Below are positions 19,923 to 29,291 of a DNA stretch of 64,000 nt, piece after piece (the stretch's first letter is position 1; each line of letters starts with the position of its first letter). A model generated the notes under the pieces. It worked only from the letters and a program-made list of their open reading frames with translations. It ran no database searches and was not told the origin of the DNA. The position numbers and the translations under genes are program-made. Source of the stretch: Acetobacteraceae bacterium. Lineage in GTDB: Bacteria; Pseudomonadota; Alphaproteobacteria; Acetobacterales; Acetobacteraceae. The stretch is taken from positions 1 to 64,000 of the forward strand of contig JARLIM010000027.1 in NCBI GenBank assembly GCA_031291725.1, read 5' to 3'.

Positions 19923-21779
19923 TTAAAAAATCACCCCGCGCATGCGCAAATCATCCACGATCTGCTCTGCCAGCGCATCTGCCGCATGCTCCAACGTGTG
20001 CAGATGCAGTTCAGGCGCCAAAGGCGGCTCATAGGGCGCATCGACGCCGGTGAAGTTGCGGATCTGGCCCGCGGCGGCCTTGGCATAATGGCCTTTCGGG
20101 TCACGCCTTTGGCATTCCGCCACCGGCGTATCGACGAACACCTCCAGGAACCGCCCCTCCCCCGCCACCTGCCGCGCCAGATCGCGGTCGGTGCGATAGG
20201 GCGAGATGAAGGCGGCGATCACGATCAGCCCGGCTTCCAGAAACAGATGCGAAACCTCCGCCACACGGCGGATATTCTCCACCCGATCCGCCTCGCCGAA
20301 GCCCAAATCGCGATTCAAGCCGTGGCGCACATTGTCGCCATCGAGCAGCATCGTGTGCCGCCCAAGTGCCACCAGACGGCGTTCGACCAGATTGGCGATG
20401 GTCGATTTGCCAGAGGCGGGCAGGCCGGTGAACCACAGCACGACCGGCTTTTGCGCCTTCGATGCGGCACGCACCGCGGGGGTGACATCCAGCGCCTGCC
20501 ATTTCAGATGGCGGCGCGACGACACCGCCTCTGCCACCATCCCGGCCCCCATCGTCTCGCCGCCCAGACGGTCAAGCAACAGAAAGCCGCCCAAATCGCG
20601 ACTGGTGGTGTAGGGCTCGCAGACCAAAGGCTGGGCAAGCGAAATCTCGATCCGGCCGATCTCGTTCACCGCCAGCGTGGCGGTCGGCACATCGGTGAGT
20701 GTGGCGATGTCGAGCTTGCCCAAAATCGCCGTCACCGTGCCCGTCACCCGTGCGGTGCCCAGGGCGAGTGTGAAGGCGCGGCCACGCTCCAACGGCGCAT
20801 CGACCATCCAGACAACCGAGGCGGAAATCGTGTCGGCCAGAATCGGCAGCGGCGCTGTTGCCAGCACATCGCCGCGTGAGACATCGATTTCGCGATCCAG
20901 CGCCACCGTCACGGCATCGCCCGCCTCGGCACGCTCAGCCTCACCCTGCGGCAGAATGATCCGCGCCACCTTGGCATCCACACCCGCCACCACATTGCTC
21001 ACCGTATCGCCCACCCGCAGCGTGCCACCGGCAAGGCTGCCCAGGTAGTAGCGGGAATCGGCATCCGGGCGCTGCACCAGCTGCACCGGCAGGCGCGCCG
21101 GGGCATCCGGGGCGGCGGAGGCGGGTTCGCAGGCTTCCAACGCCGCCAGCAGGGACGGCCCGCGATACCAGCCCATCCGCTCACCCGGCATGGTGATGTT
21201 GTCGCCGTCGCGGGCGCATAGCGGGATGGATTGCACCTGTTCCAGCCCAATTTGGGCTGCCACGGCTGCGAAATCGGCGGCGATGCTGTCGAACACCGCC
21301 TGGTCGAAGCCGATCAGATCCATCTTGTTGATCGCCAGCAACACACGCGGCACGCCCATCAATTTGGCAATCGCGGCATGACGGCGTGTTTGCGGCAGCA
21401 CGCCCTTGCGCGCATCGATCAGCAGCACGGCGGCATCGGCGAGCGAGGCCCCGGTTGCCATATTGCGGGTATATTGCTCATGCCCCGGCGCGTCGGCCAG
21501 GATGTAGCGGCGGGTGGCGGTCTGGAAATAGCGATAGGCGAGGTCGATCGTCACACCCTGCTCACGTTCGGCGGCGAGGCCATCGACCAGCAGCGCGTAA
21601 TCCGGCGCATCGCCGGTGGTGCCGAAACGCTTGCTGTCACGCAGCAATGCTTCCATCACGTCATCCGGCACCGCGCCGAATTCGAACAACAGACGCCCGA
21701 TCAGCGTCGATTTGCCGTCATCCACGCTGCCGCAGGTGAGAACGCGCAACAGGCCAGACGTCTTCAGGGGCGCGCTCAT
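19923..21779 (-). CDS. cysNC: Bifunctional sulfate adenylyltransferase subunit 1 / adenylylsulfate kinase (CysN-CysC fusion)
   Basis: LRVLTCGSVDDGKSTLIGRLLFE ... DAPGHEQYTRNMATGAS ... NKMDL; APS kinase WFTGLPASGKSTIANLVERRLVALGRHTMLLDGDNVRHGLNRDLGF. Confidence 0.95.
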   Translation of the reverse strand: MSAPLKTSGLLRVLTCGSVDDGKSTLIGRLLFEFGAVPDDVMEALLRDSKRFGTTGDAPDYALLVDGLAAEREQGVTIDLAYRYFQTATRRYILADAPGHEQYTRNMATGASLADAAVLLIDARKGVLPQTRRHAAIAKLMGVPRVLLAINKMDLIGFDQAVFDSIAADFAAVAAQIGLEQVQSIPLCARDGDNITMPGERMGWYRGPSLLAALEACEPASAAPDAPARLPVQLVQRPDADSRYYLGSLAGGTLRVGDTVSNVVAGVDAKVARIILPQGEAERAEAGDAVTVALDREIDVSRGDVLATAPLPILADTISASVVWMVDAPLERGRAFTLALGTARVTGTVTAILGKLDIATLTDVPTATLAVNEIGRIEISLAQPLVCEPYTTSRDLGGFLLLDRLGGETMGAGMVAEAVSSRRHLKWQALDVTPAVRAASKAQKPVVLWFTGLPASGKSTIANLVERRLVALGRHTMLLDGDNVRHGLNRDLGFGEADRVENIRRVAEVSHLFLEAGLIVIAAFISPYRTDRDLARQVAGEGRFLEVFVDTPVAECQRRDPKGHYAKAAAGQIRNFTGVDAPYEPPLAPELHLHTLEHAADALAEQIVDDLRMRGVIF

Positions 21780-22681
21780 CAGAAATACCCCTCGCGCTTC
21801 TTCATTTCCATCGAACTGTCCTGATCGGAATCGATCAACCGTCCCGAACGTTCAGACACTTTGGTCGTGCGCATCTCGGCGACGATCTCGTCCAGCGTGG
21901 TGGCGTCGGAGGCGACGGCGGCGGTGAACGGATAGCAGCCGATGGAGCGAAACCGCACACGGCGCATCTCGGCCTTCTCGCCGGGGCGGAATTGGAAACG
22001 GTCGTCATCGACCATGATCATCACGCCGTCGCGCTCCACCACCGGGCGCTCCTTGGCGAAATACAGATCGACAATCTCAATCCCCTCGGCCTGGATGTAG
22101 GTCCAGATGTCCAACTCCGTCCAATTGGACAGCGGAAAGGCGCGCACCGTTTCACCTGGGGCGACCGAGGCGTTGTAGAGCCGCCACAGTTCAGGGCGTT
22201 GCCGTTTTGGATCCCAGGTATGGCCGGGGGCGCGCAGCGAGAAAATACGCTCCTTCGCCCGCGACCGCTCCTCATCCCGCCGCGCCCCTGCAATGGCAAG
22301 GTCGTGGCCGCCGAAATCGAGCGCCTGTTTGAGCGCGTCGGTTTTCCACACCTTGTTATGAACCACGCTGCCATGGGTGAACGGGTTGATCCCCTGCGCG
22401 ATGCCTTCCGGGTTGGAATGGACATGCACATCCACATCCGGACTTTGCGCCAGCCGGTTGCGGAATTCGATCATCGCGCGGAATTTCCACGTGGTATCGA
22501 CATGCAGCAGCGGAAACGGCAACGGCGCGGGGCGAAACGCCTTGCGCGCCAGATGCAGCAGCACGGACGAGTCCTTACCGATGGAATACAACATCACCGG
22601 CCGCTGGGCCTGCGCCGCGGCTTCGCGCAGAATATGGACACTCTCGGCCTCCAGAACGCGCAAATGAGCCGGTAGCGACAT
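21779..22681 (-). CDS. cysD: Sulfate adenylyltransferase subunit 2
   Basis: [94 protein letters not shown]. Confidence 0.96.
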   Translation of the reverse strand: MSLPAHLRVLEAESVHILREAAAQAQRPVMLYSIGKDSSVLLHLARKAFRPAPLPFPLLHVDTTWKFRAMIEFRNRLAQSPDVDVHVHSNPEGIAQGINPFTHGSVVHNKVWKTDALKQALDFGGHDLAIAGARRDEERSRAKERIFSLRAPGHTWDPKRQRPELWRLYNASVAPGETVRAFPLSNWTELDIWTYIQAEGIEIVDLYFAKERPVVERDGVMIMVDDDRFQFRPGEKAEMRRVRFRSIGCYPFTAAVASDATTLDEIVAEMRTTKVSERSGRLIDSDQDSSMEMKKREGYF

Positions 22682-23431
22682 AAAATGAATTCCTCAACCG
22701 ATCTGTGCCCAGGCTGCATTCAAAGCCCGAGTGACATCATCTTCCACGACACCAATACCCACCATCGTGGTCTATAAAAGTGAATCAGTCGATACCATGG
22801 ACGCTGCGTTCTGACACAGCGGCAGGTGAGTGCATTGGGGGGGGGAAGCACGAGAGAATTTTAACAACAAGCAGATAACCTATTGACGAACAGACTAAAT
22901 TAATAAACAAAAATTTTTTAAATATATTTAAAAAATAAATATATTAGATAAGAATTTTTTATCATAAAAAATATATAATGAACGTGTTAAATTACAAATT
23001 TTATAAAATAACATATAAAATAATAATTTAATTATATAAATTTTAATGCAAATATATGGTTTTAGTTAATATGAAAACCAGAAAATCCACTCATTATTAT
23101 ATAAATATTTTATGGCTTTTAAACAGTTTGAGAGGCGGCATGCGCTACCGCCGCTTAATCAAGAAGGCCACACCTTAAAATTAGGTTTCATTCATGTGTG
23201 CCGATCTCATCCGATGAGCACAACGAGATTGACTGTTCAACCAGTCCATTTAAGGTTAGGGAGTCTGAAGTTTGCTGAATTCCTGCTGCTGGAATCATAG
23301 AATTGTAGCGCATGTAACAACATAAAAAATATAAATCTGTATCTATAAAAACAAAACTAAATGAGGCACGCATGAGATAGTTAAAAACTAATACAGAGTG
23401 TAGACTGATTTACAACAATAAGGACGCCACC

Positions 23432-24580
23432 ATGATCACGGGAAATTTAGAAGATTTTAATGAAGAATTTGCACGCGGATGGCTATTAGACACAAATCAG
23501 CCAGAAAAAGAATTTACATTAAATGTATTTTTAAATGATATAAAAGTTAAAAGTGTTATTACAAAAAAAATACGAGACGATGTTGCTGTTCACTACGGCC
23601 ATACAGGTCATGGATTTAAATTTGCAATTAAGGATTTTATTAATCAGCCCATAGCAAATATACGCATCGAAGTTGATTGTGATGTTTTTTCACTTCCAAA
23701 TAACGAAAAAATGTTTTATCATGGCAGAAATACCAAAGAAATACAGAGTGAAATACAATCAAATAGAGATATTTTCTTGTTCCCATCAGAATTATATAAT
23801 AAAATTCAGTTCGAAAATATGCAATATATTACTGAATCGGGACAAAATGAACTTCTAAATTTATTTAGCAAAACAAAATTCATTTTTATTATCTTTACAA
23901 ATAGATCAGGTTCAAATTTAGTAACTGACATGCTTGAGGCAATGGGGTTTGGTTCAGGCACAACCAATGAACCATTTCTAGCTGATACCATTTTAAAAGT
24001 TATGAAAGAAAATTCTCTTGGCAGCATTGACCAGTACGTTTCAGCAACTATTACTTATTGGAGTAGGAATGATGTATTTTTTGCCAAAATGGGTTGGGAC
24101 GCATTGTTTCTACTTACAAAATTAGGAATATTTAAAAATATTTATAAAAATTCTGCTTTTATTTTTGTTAAACGGAAAGACAAAATACTGCAAGCAATTT
24201 CGTATCTAAAGGCCATTAGATCTGGGGAGTTTTTTACTCTTCAAAATAATGAAAACAATAATTTTATGCTAGAAAAACCTCAATTTTGGGAAAACAAAAA
24301 TACAGCTTCAGCAATAACAAAAATAATACACGACCTCCATGTCTCAGAAAATCGGCTAGAATATTTTATGACATTGAAAAACTTACCTTATAAAGAAGTA
24401 TTCTATGAAGACATGCTTGAAAATATAAATCGTGAATACAACAAAATACGCCTTTATCTATTTAATAAATTAAATATAGAAACTGAATTAGTAGAATTCC
24501 AGCCCAGACTCGTAAAGCAAGCAACAGGGGATGAATTTAACATTAAGTCAATATTTTTAAAAATTATGGAGGACGAGTAA
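23432..24580 (+). CDS. Stf0-like (LPS/EPS) sulfotransferase with N-terminal beta-domain
   Basis: KFIFIIFTNRSGSNLVTDMLEAMGFGSGTTNEPF resembles the Stf0 5'-PSB loop; FVKRKDKILQAISYLKAIRSG. N-terminal GWLLDTNQPEKEFTLNVFLNDIKV...GHGFKFAI domain. Confidence 0.75.
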   Translation: MITGNLEDFNEEFARGWLLDTNQPEKEFTLNVFLNDIKVKSVITKKIRDDVAVHYGHTGHGFKFAIKDFINQPIANIRIEVDCDVFSLPNNEKMFYHGRNTKEIQSEIQSNRDIFLFPSELYNKIQFENMQYITESGQNELLNLFSKTKFIFIIFTNRSGSNLVTDMLEAMGFGSGTTNEPFLADTILKVMKENSLGSIDQYVSATITYWSRNDVFFAKMGWDALFLLTKLGIFKNIYKNSAFIFVKRKDKILQAISYLKAIRSGEFFTLQNNENNNFMLEKPQFWENKNTASAITKIIHDLHVSENRLEYFMTLKNLPYKEVFYEDMLENINREYNKIRLYLFNKLNIETELVEFQPRLVKQATGDEFNIKSIFLKIMEDE

Positions 24581-24654
24581 CCAGCCAGATAATATATTTC
24601 CCATGGCAAGATTAGTATTTTTCGTCTAAAATTACCAGCATTATGATGTGAATC

Positions 24655-25575
24655 CCAACCTTCATCCGGCTGCGATGAGAGTCCCTGCGTTGTTGTTGCG
24701 CATGGGAGCGGGGTAAGCAATGGGCTGCGCAGCGGAGCCCGCAGGGTGGAGTGGAGCAGGCCATTGCTTATTCAGTTCGGCGGCGAAGGCCGCCGGGGAG
24801 GCATAGCCGAGGGCGGAGTGCGGTCGTCCGGTGGTGTAATCGTCCGCCCAGGCGGTGATCTTCTCGCGTGAATGACCGATGCTCATGAACAACGTCTCAT
24901 TGAGCAGTTCGTCGCGCATCCGACCATTGAAGCTCTCGACGAAGGCGTTCTGGGTCGGCTTGCCCGGCGTGGTGAATGCCACGCGATCCCGGCCTGCTCG
25001 CACCAGGCCAGCACCGCGTTGGACGTCAGCTCAGTGCCGTTGTCGCTGACGATCATGCCGGGCTTGCCGCGCCAGGCGATCAGTCTGGAGAGCTCGCGCA
25101 CCACCCGCCTGCCCGAGATCGAGGTGTCCGGCACCGCCGCTAGGCATTCGCGCGTCACATCATCGACGATGTTGAGCACCCGGAACCGTCGCCCCGTGGC
25201 GAACTGGTCATGCACGAAGTCCAGGCTCCAGCGCTGGTTGGGCAGCGCCAGCACCAGCGGCGGCGTGCGCGTTCCCACCGCGCGTTTGCGCCCTTTGCGA
25301 CGACGCACCGTCAGGCCTTCTTCGCGGTAGAGCCGCTGAGTCTTCTTGCGGTTGATCAGCACGCCTTCGCCGCGCAGAAGAATATGCAGACGTCGGTAGC
25401 CAAACCGTCGCCGCATCTCGGCCAAGGCGCGCAACCTCGCCCGCAACTCACCATCATCGGCGCGACGGCTGCGATAGCGAACGCTTGTGCGATCCGCCGC
25501 AATCACCCGGCAGCCCGCCGGTGCCCGAAATCCTTCAAACCGTCAGGGCGCGAAGGTTAATAGAACCGTCCAGGT
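24655..25575 (-). mobile_element. IS3-family insertion sequence remnant (only orfB-like DDE transposase recognisable)
   Basis: Integrase-core motifs split over two frames; no recognisable orfA. Element boundaries approximate. Confidence 0.75.
24662..25506 (-). pseudogene. IS3-type transposase orfB, disrupted by a frameshift
   Basis: Frame 1: RRFGYRRLHILLRGEGVLINRKKTQRLYREEGL...RWSLDFVHD...IVSDNGTELTSNAVLAWCEQAGIAWH; continues in another frame: FTTPGKPTQNAFVESFNGRMRDELLNETLF. The junction at about 24980 fits a 1-nt loss (TGGCATTCACC). Confidence 0.85.
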
Positions 25576-25707
25576 GCCGGTCATCCAGTAGCCATGCGAA
25601 TTCTCACCACTAACCTCCCGGCGGAAGCATTAAACCAAACAATTAAAATATTAGCAATATTATACACCATACAAGGCAAATATTTATGTAAAAATATTTA
25701 TTGTAAT

Positions 25708-26418
25708 TTATTTATTAACTCTGAGCAGTATATGCTGATTACTCTCCCACAGGATGGCAAGTTCAATTTTACTAAATTTTCCGGTCGCAACAAAAAAATC
25801 ACATATTTCGTCAAGATACCAACTAGCAACTCCCGAATTTGTATCATCAAACAGCACTACATCACCATGATTTGATATATTCCAAACATTAGAAAGATCC
25901 GAAAACGCAACATTATAATCATGCCCACGATCAACGTGAAATAAGTCGTATTTTTTCGAACTAACAGCAAGTTGAGGTAGTATATCCCGTGAATCGCCCA
26001 ATATTAAATCAATACGATCCCCAAAAATATTTTTAAGAAATTCGAATGCGGGCTTCGTATATGGATGATTGCCAAAATCTACACCGGTATACTTCAAATT
26101 TACATTGACCGAAAGCGCAAGCAATGCGCTGTGGCCTCCATTAAAACCTACTTCCAAAAGATTACTACCAGTAAGAACATAAGTAGAATAGTCTCGACGC
26201 TTGCCACGGAATCTATCTTCTGGCGCAACATCGAATTTTTCGCTAAAATCCATTTGCCCTGAATAGTAAAGATTTCCTTCAAGCGAGTCACCCGACTTAC
26301 AGCATATTTCATTCAACCTAGGAAGTATTTTGCTATAAACATCATAACCCGGCTCGTATGTTTTCAGCCTCATGCTCATGAGGTGCTTTTTAATATCGTT
26401 ATAATTTGCAGATATCAT
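25708..26418 (-). CDS. Class I SAM-dependent methyltransferase (Methyltransf_24-like)
   Basis: SNLLEVGFNGGHSALLALSVNVNLKYTGVDFG ... YDLFHVDRGHDYNVAFSDLSNVW ... GDVVLFDDTNS. Confidence 0.7.
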   Translation of the reverse strand: MISANYNDIKKHLMSMRLKTYEPGYDVYSKILPRLNEICCKSGDSLEGNLYYSGQMDFSEKFDVAPEDRFRGKRRDYSTYVLTGSNLLEVGFNGGHSALLALSVNVNLKYTGVDFGNHPYTKPAFEFLKNIFGDRIDLILGDSRDILPQLAVSSKKYDLFHVDRGHDYNVAFSDLSNVWNISNHGDVVLFDDTNSGVASWYLDEICDFFVATGKFSKIELAILWESNQHILLRVNK

Positions 26419-26441
26419 AACCTTACCCTTACATAAGTATA

Positions 26442-27323
26442 TTAGAACTGCTCAAGCTTACGTCGAATTTCTAAGCATTTTTTGAACTCCGGTATCATCT
26501 TTGAGGTTACCGGATTGTAGCGAATAAGCTTGCTGAGGGGAGCCTTTGTAGAAATTATAAAAGTTTGTAACTCCTCTGGCAACGGCGGTTCAAGATTTTC
26601 ATGCTTAGCCAATGCAAGAGCGATGAAACCACAAGACCCATCTGACGAACTATAAGGCTGCCCCTTAAGACAGTCCGAAAATTCTGCATCATTCTCGTTT
26701 AGACTCGTAAATATGTATTGCCAAAGAAAATAAGGCGCTAAACGCAGGTCCATAGAGACAAAGTTAGATACATAGTATCGCCAATTTTCCGAAATAATTT
26801 TAATACTTCTAGGATCTTGCGGTAAGTTTATTTTTTCTATTTTCCAATATTTTTTTAAAGCCTCATATTGCTTTGTCATTATAATGGAGTTTTTACGCGC
26901 CAACATAAACCAATTGTCAATAATCTGGCCCTTAGTTAAAGTTTTTAAACCAGAAAAATCGGCATGCTGAAATTCTGGTATCCAATTACGTATTGGCCGA
27001 TGCGGCATACAAGTCGCATCTACCCAAACGCCCCCTTTTTCGGCCAGCAATTTCGTCCGAAGGAGATCAGATTGATGCTGCACTTTTAGTGAGTCGTATA
27101 TAATTGGATCAAAATCATTTTTTAAATATTCCTTTGCAGTTTGGGAATCATAAATCTCGACATTATATTCTTGATTGTATTCAACCCAGAGATCAATGCA
27201 AAACTTAACTAAAGGCGGACTTTCATGCAGTGGTTTATCCCACATTATAAATAAATTGCGAGGTATCAAATTAAAAATCCTCCATTCAAGTGGACTATAT
27301 TTATTTATGAAATACGTCCACAT
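26442..27323 (-). CDS. Capsular polysaccharide synthesis / GT32-like glycosyltransferase
   Basis: IPRNLFIMWDKPLHESPPLVKFCIDLWVEYN ... VQHQSDLLRTKLLAEKGGVWVDATCM (Gly-transf_sug-type DxD region). Confidence 0.75.
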   Translation of the reverse strand: MWTYFINKYSPLEWRIFNLIPRNLFIMWDKPLHESPPLVKFCIDLWVEYNQEYNVEIYDSQTAKEYLKNDFDPIIYDSLKVQHQSDLLRTKLLAEKGGVWVDATCMPHRPIRNWIPEFQHADFSGLKTLTKGQIIDNWFMLARKNSIIMTKQYEALKKYWKIEKINLPQDPRSIKIISENWRYYVSNFVSMDLRLAPYFLWQYIFTSLNENDAEFSDCLKGQPYSSSDGSCGFIALALAKHENLEPPLPEELQTFIISTKAPLSKLIRYNPVTSKMIPEFKKCLEIRRKLEQF

Positions 27324-27490
27324 TTTTTAACGCCAAGCGTGTCACCTACTTAATAGCATCATACAGACCACGGCAAAAAATTTCAAAAATTTTTAACGTA
27401 TGAAATTTAAATTAAATAATAACACGACTCATTAAATACTAATTAGGAATATTAAATAAAATCATTCAGCATCAATAAAATATTTTAAAT

Positions 27491-28219
27491 TTAGACGTCA
27501 ATCATTCCAGAGGCAGCTAAATACCAAGCCGCTGCCGGCACGACACGCTCGCCCTGCTCAGCCAAAAATCTGGGCAACTCCGTCTCTGGCACCAATCTCA
27601 GTTCGTTGTACTCGTCTGACCCGTTCGCCCGGTAGATGCGTTCCAACTCCGCAAACGAGCAATCAGTCTCGATCAGCACACCCAGGTCATGCACATTGCT
27701 GTGCGGATGAACCACCACTGTCAATGGCCGGAACGCAGTCACACGCTCCCATCCGAGGCCAAGTTCCTCCATCAGTTCAGTGGCCGCCTGAGCTTGAAAG
27801 CTGACCCGTGCGCCTTGCAGTGCCGTCGGGTCCATTGCACCGGCGGGCGGCATCTGCCAGCATCCCGCTTCATAGGCAGCACGGCCGCTCCGAAGACCGA
27901 ATACAATCCCTTCAGGCAGTCTCAACAATCCACACACGCTGAGTTGCCGCACGCGCAGTTGCGCGGCCAAGGTGGCATCTCGATAGCCGGCGACTGCAAA
28001 ACGATATTCGGTGAAATGGCCGCGTATATGCGTTGCAGTCAGCTCGGTGACAGAAAAAATTTTGCCGTTGAACAATCTGCCGCCTGCTCGGTCCTGCGCG
28101 GCCACCCAAGCGGACTCGATTGCGGGCAGAAGCTCCGGCGGGACCGGTGGCGGCCCGTCATCGAGTTCCACGATCAGATCAGGGGCGACAGGGAAGGCAA
28201 TGTAGCCATTTGCACTCAT
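27491..28219 (-). CDS. NUDIX-like hydrolase
   Basis: WQMPPAGAMDPTALQGARVSFQAQAATELMEELGL resembles a degenerate Nudix box; start at MSANGYIAFPV next to the upstream GT stop. Confidence 0.55.
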   Translation of the reverse strand: MSANGYIAFPVAPDLIVELDDGPPPVPPELLPAIESAWVAAQDRAGGRLFNGKIFSVTELTATHIRGHFTEYRFAVAGYRDATLAAQLRVRQLSVCGLLRLPEGIVFGLRSGRAAYEAGCWQMPPAGAMDPTALQGARVSFQAQAATELMEELGLGWERVTAFRPLTVVVHPHSNVHDLGVLIETDCSFAELERIYRANGSDEYNELRLVPETELPRFLAEQGERVVPAAAWYLAASGMIDV

Positions 28220-28220
28220 G

Positions 28221-29291
28221 TCAAATCGCCTCAAAGCCACCTCGGCTGGGCTTGGTCAGCAGTTCGGGCTGCTCACGTAGCAGCCAGTTGTAATAAGAAT
28301 TTCCCTCAGTGGAAAATGGATCGTCGAAGGCCGCGTAAAGGTCATCCCGCGTTCTGAACAGCACGCGCACCGATTTTGGAATTTTTTCGCCATTATCGAA
28401 GCGGCCATATTTCCAATACCCAGATGGAATGCCATCCACATGCACTTTCTTAATCGCGCGTTTATACCAATTCCAAACTTCCATAATCTCAACGTTATCA
28501 CCGGCATATTTTTCCGTCATGATATCACCGGCGGAGTTGATTTTTGTGTAATGATAGAATTTCAGCGGTGAATTATTAACCAAAATGACGCCATCATCGC
28601 TGAAGGAAATACGCCGTGTGCTGAGATTCCAACTGGCAACGTTGCAGCCAGGATCGCGCTCTACATAAACGCGCGGGAACAAGGCTGGAACGAGATCGCA
28701 CCATTTTTGATCTGTGAAAATGCCATTCTCTACTTCGTCGTAGCACGCTGAATAGAGTTGTCTTGCCCACCAATTTGCAAAACTTCTCCCCACCTCGTCA
28801 TTGCGCACCGCACAAAAGCCAAGGTTGTAAATGCCGTATTTCAACGACGTAAGCTCGTTGTCACGCACTTGTCCAAACGTGGCATTCGGGGCAACCTGAT
28901 GGGGGGTTAACAGAACCGAATGATCATCGAGACGATCGAGAACGCTGTCGAGTGAGTGGAAAACGGCGATGTCTGGGTCAAAATAGACCACTTTGTCGGC
29001 ATCGCTCTCCAGCAAATAGGACATCATCCGTCCTTTAACGGCGGTGCATGCCTCAACGATATCGTGCTTAAACAGCCAAGCTGAAAATCGATCCAGGCCG
29101 AGCTGCTCAGGGTAAAGCACCTGATCGAAATCAGCGAGTACAGTCGCGGCGTCAACCCCAGGCGGCGGGGTATCGACCATCATCGCCCACAACTCCCAGT
29201 CAGGATGCACCTGGCGCAAAGTCCGCGCCAGCATGATGGCGCGTGTGAGGTAGCTGAACGTGAAACTGCTGAAACACTTAACTTTGCTCAT
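28221..29291 (-). CDS. GT8-like glycosyltransferase
   Basis: KVKCFSSFTFSYLTRAIMLARTLRQVHPDWELWAMMVD ... YLLESDADKVVYFDPDIAVFHSLDSV (DxD). Confidence 0.7.
   Translation of the reverse strand: MSKVKCFSSFTFSYLTRAIMLARTLRQVHPDWELWAMMVDTPPPGVDAATVLADFDQVLYPEQLGLDRFSAWLFKHDIVEACTAVKGRMMSYLLESDADKVVYFDPDIAVFHSLDSVLDRLDDHSVLLTPHQVAPNATFGQVRDNELTSLKYGIYNLGFCAVRNDEVGRSFANWWARQLYSACYDEVENGIFTDQKWCDLVPALFPRVYVERDPGCNVASWNLSTRRISFSDDGVILVNNSPLKFYHYTKINSAGDIMTEKYAGDNVEIMEVWNWYKRAIKKVHVDGIPSGYWKYGRFDNGEKIPKSVRVLFRTRDDLYAAFDDPFSTEGNSYYNWLLREQPELLTKPSRGGFEAI

Noticed and set aside
23112-23300. 62-aa ORF in the AT-rich gap
   Set aside because: No motif, no clear RBS; overlaps a probable recombination scar.
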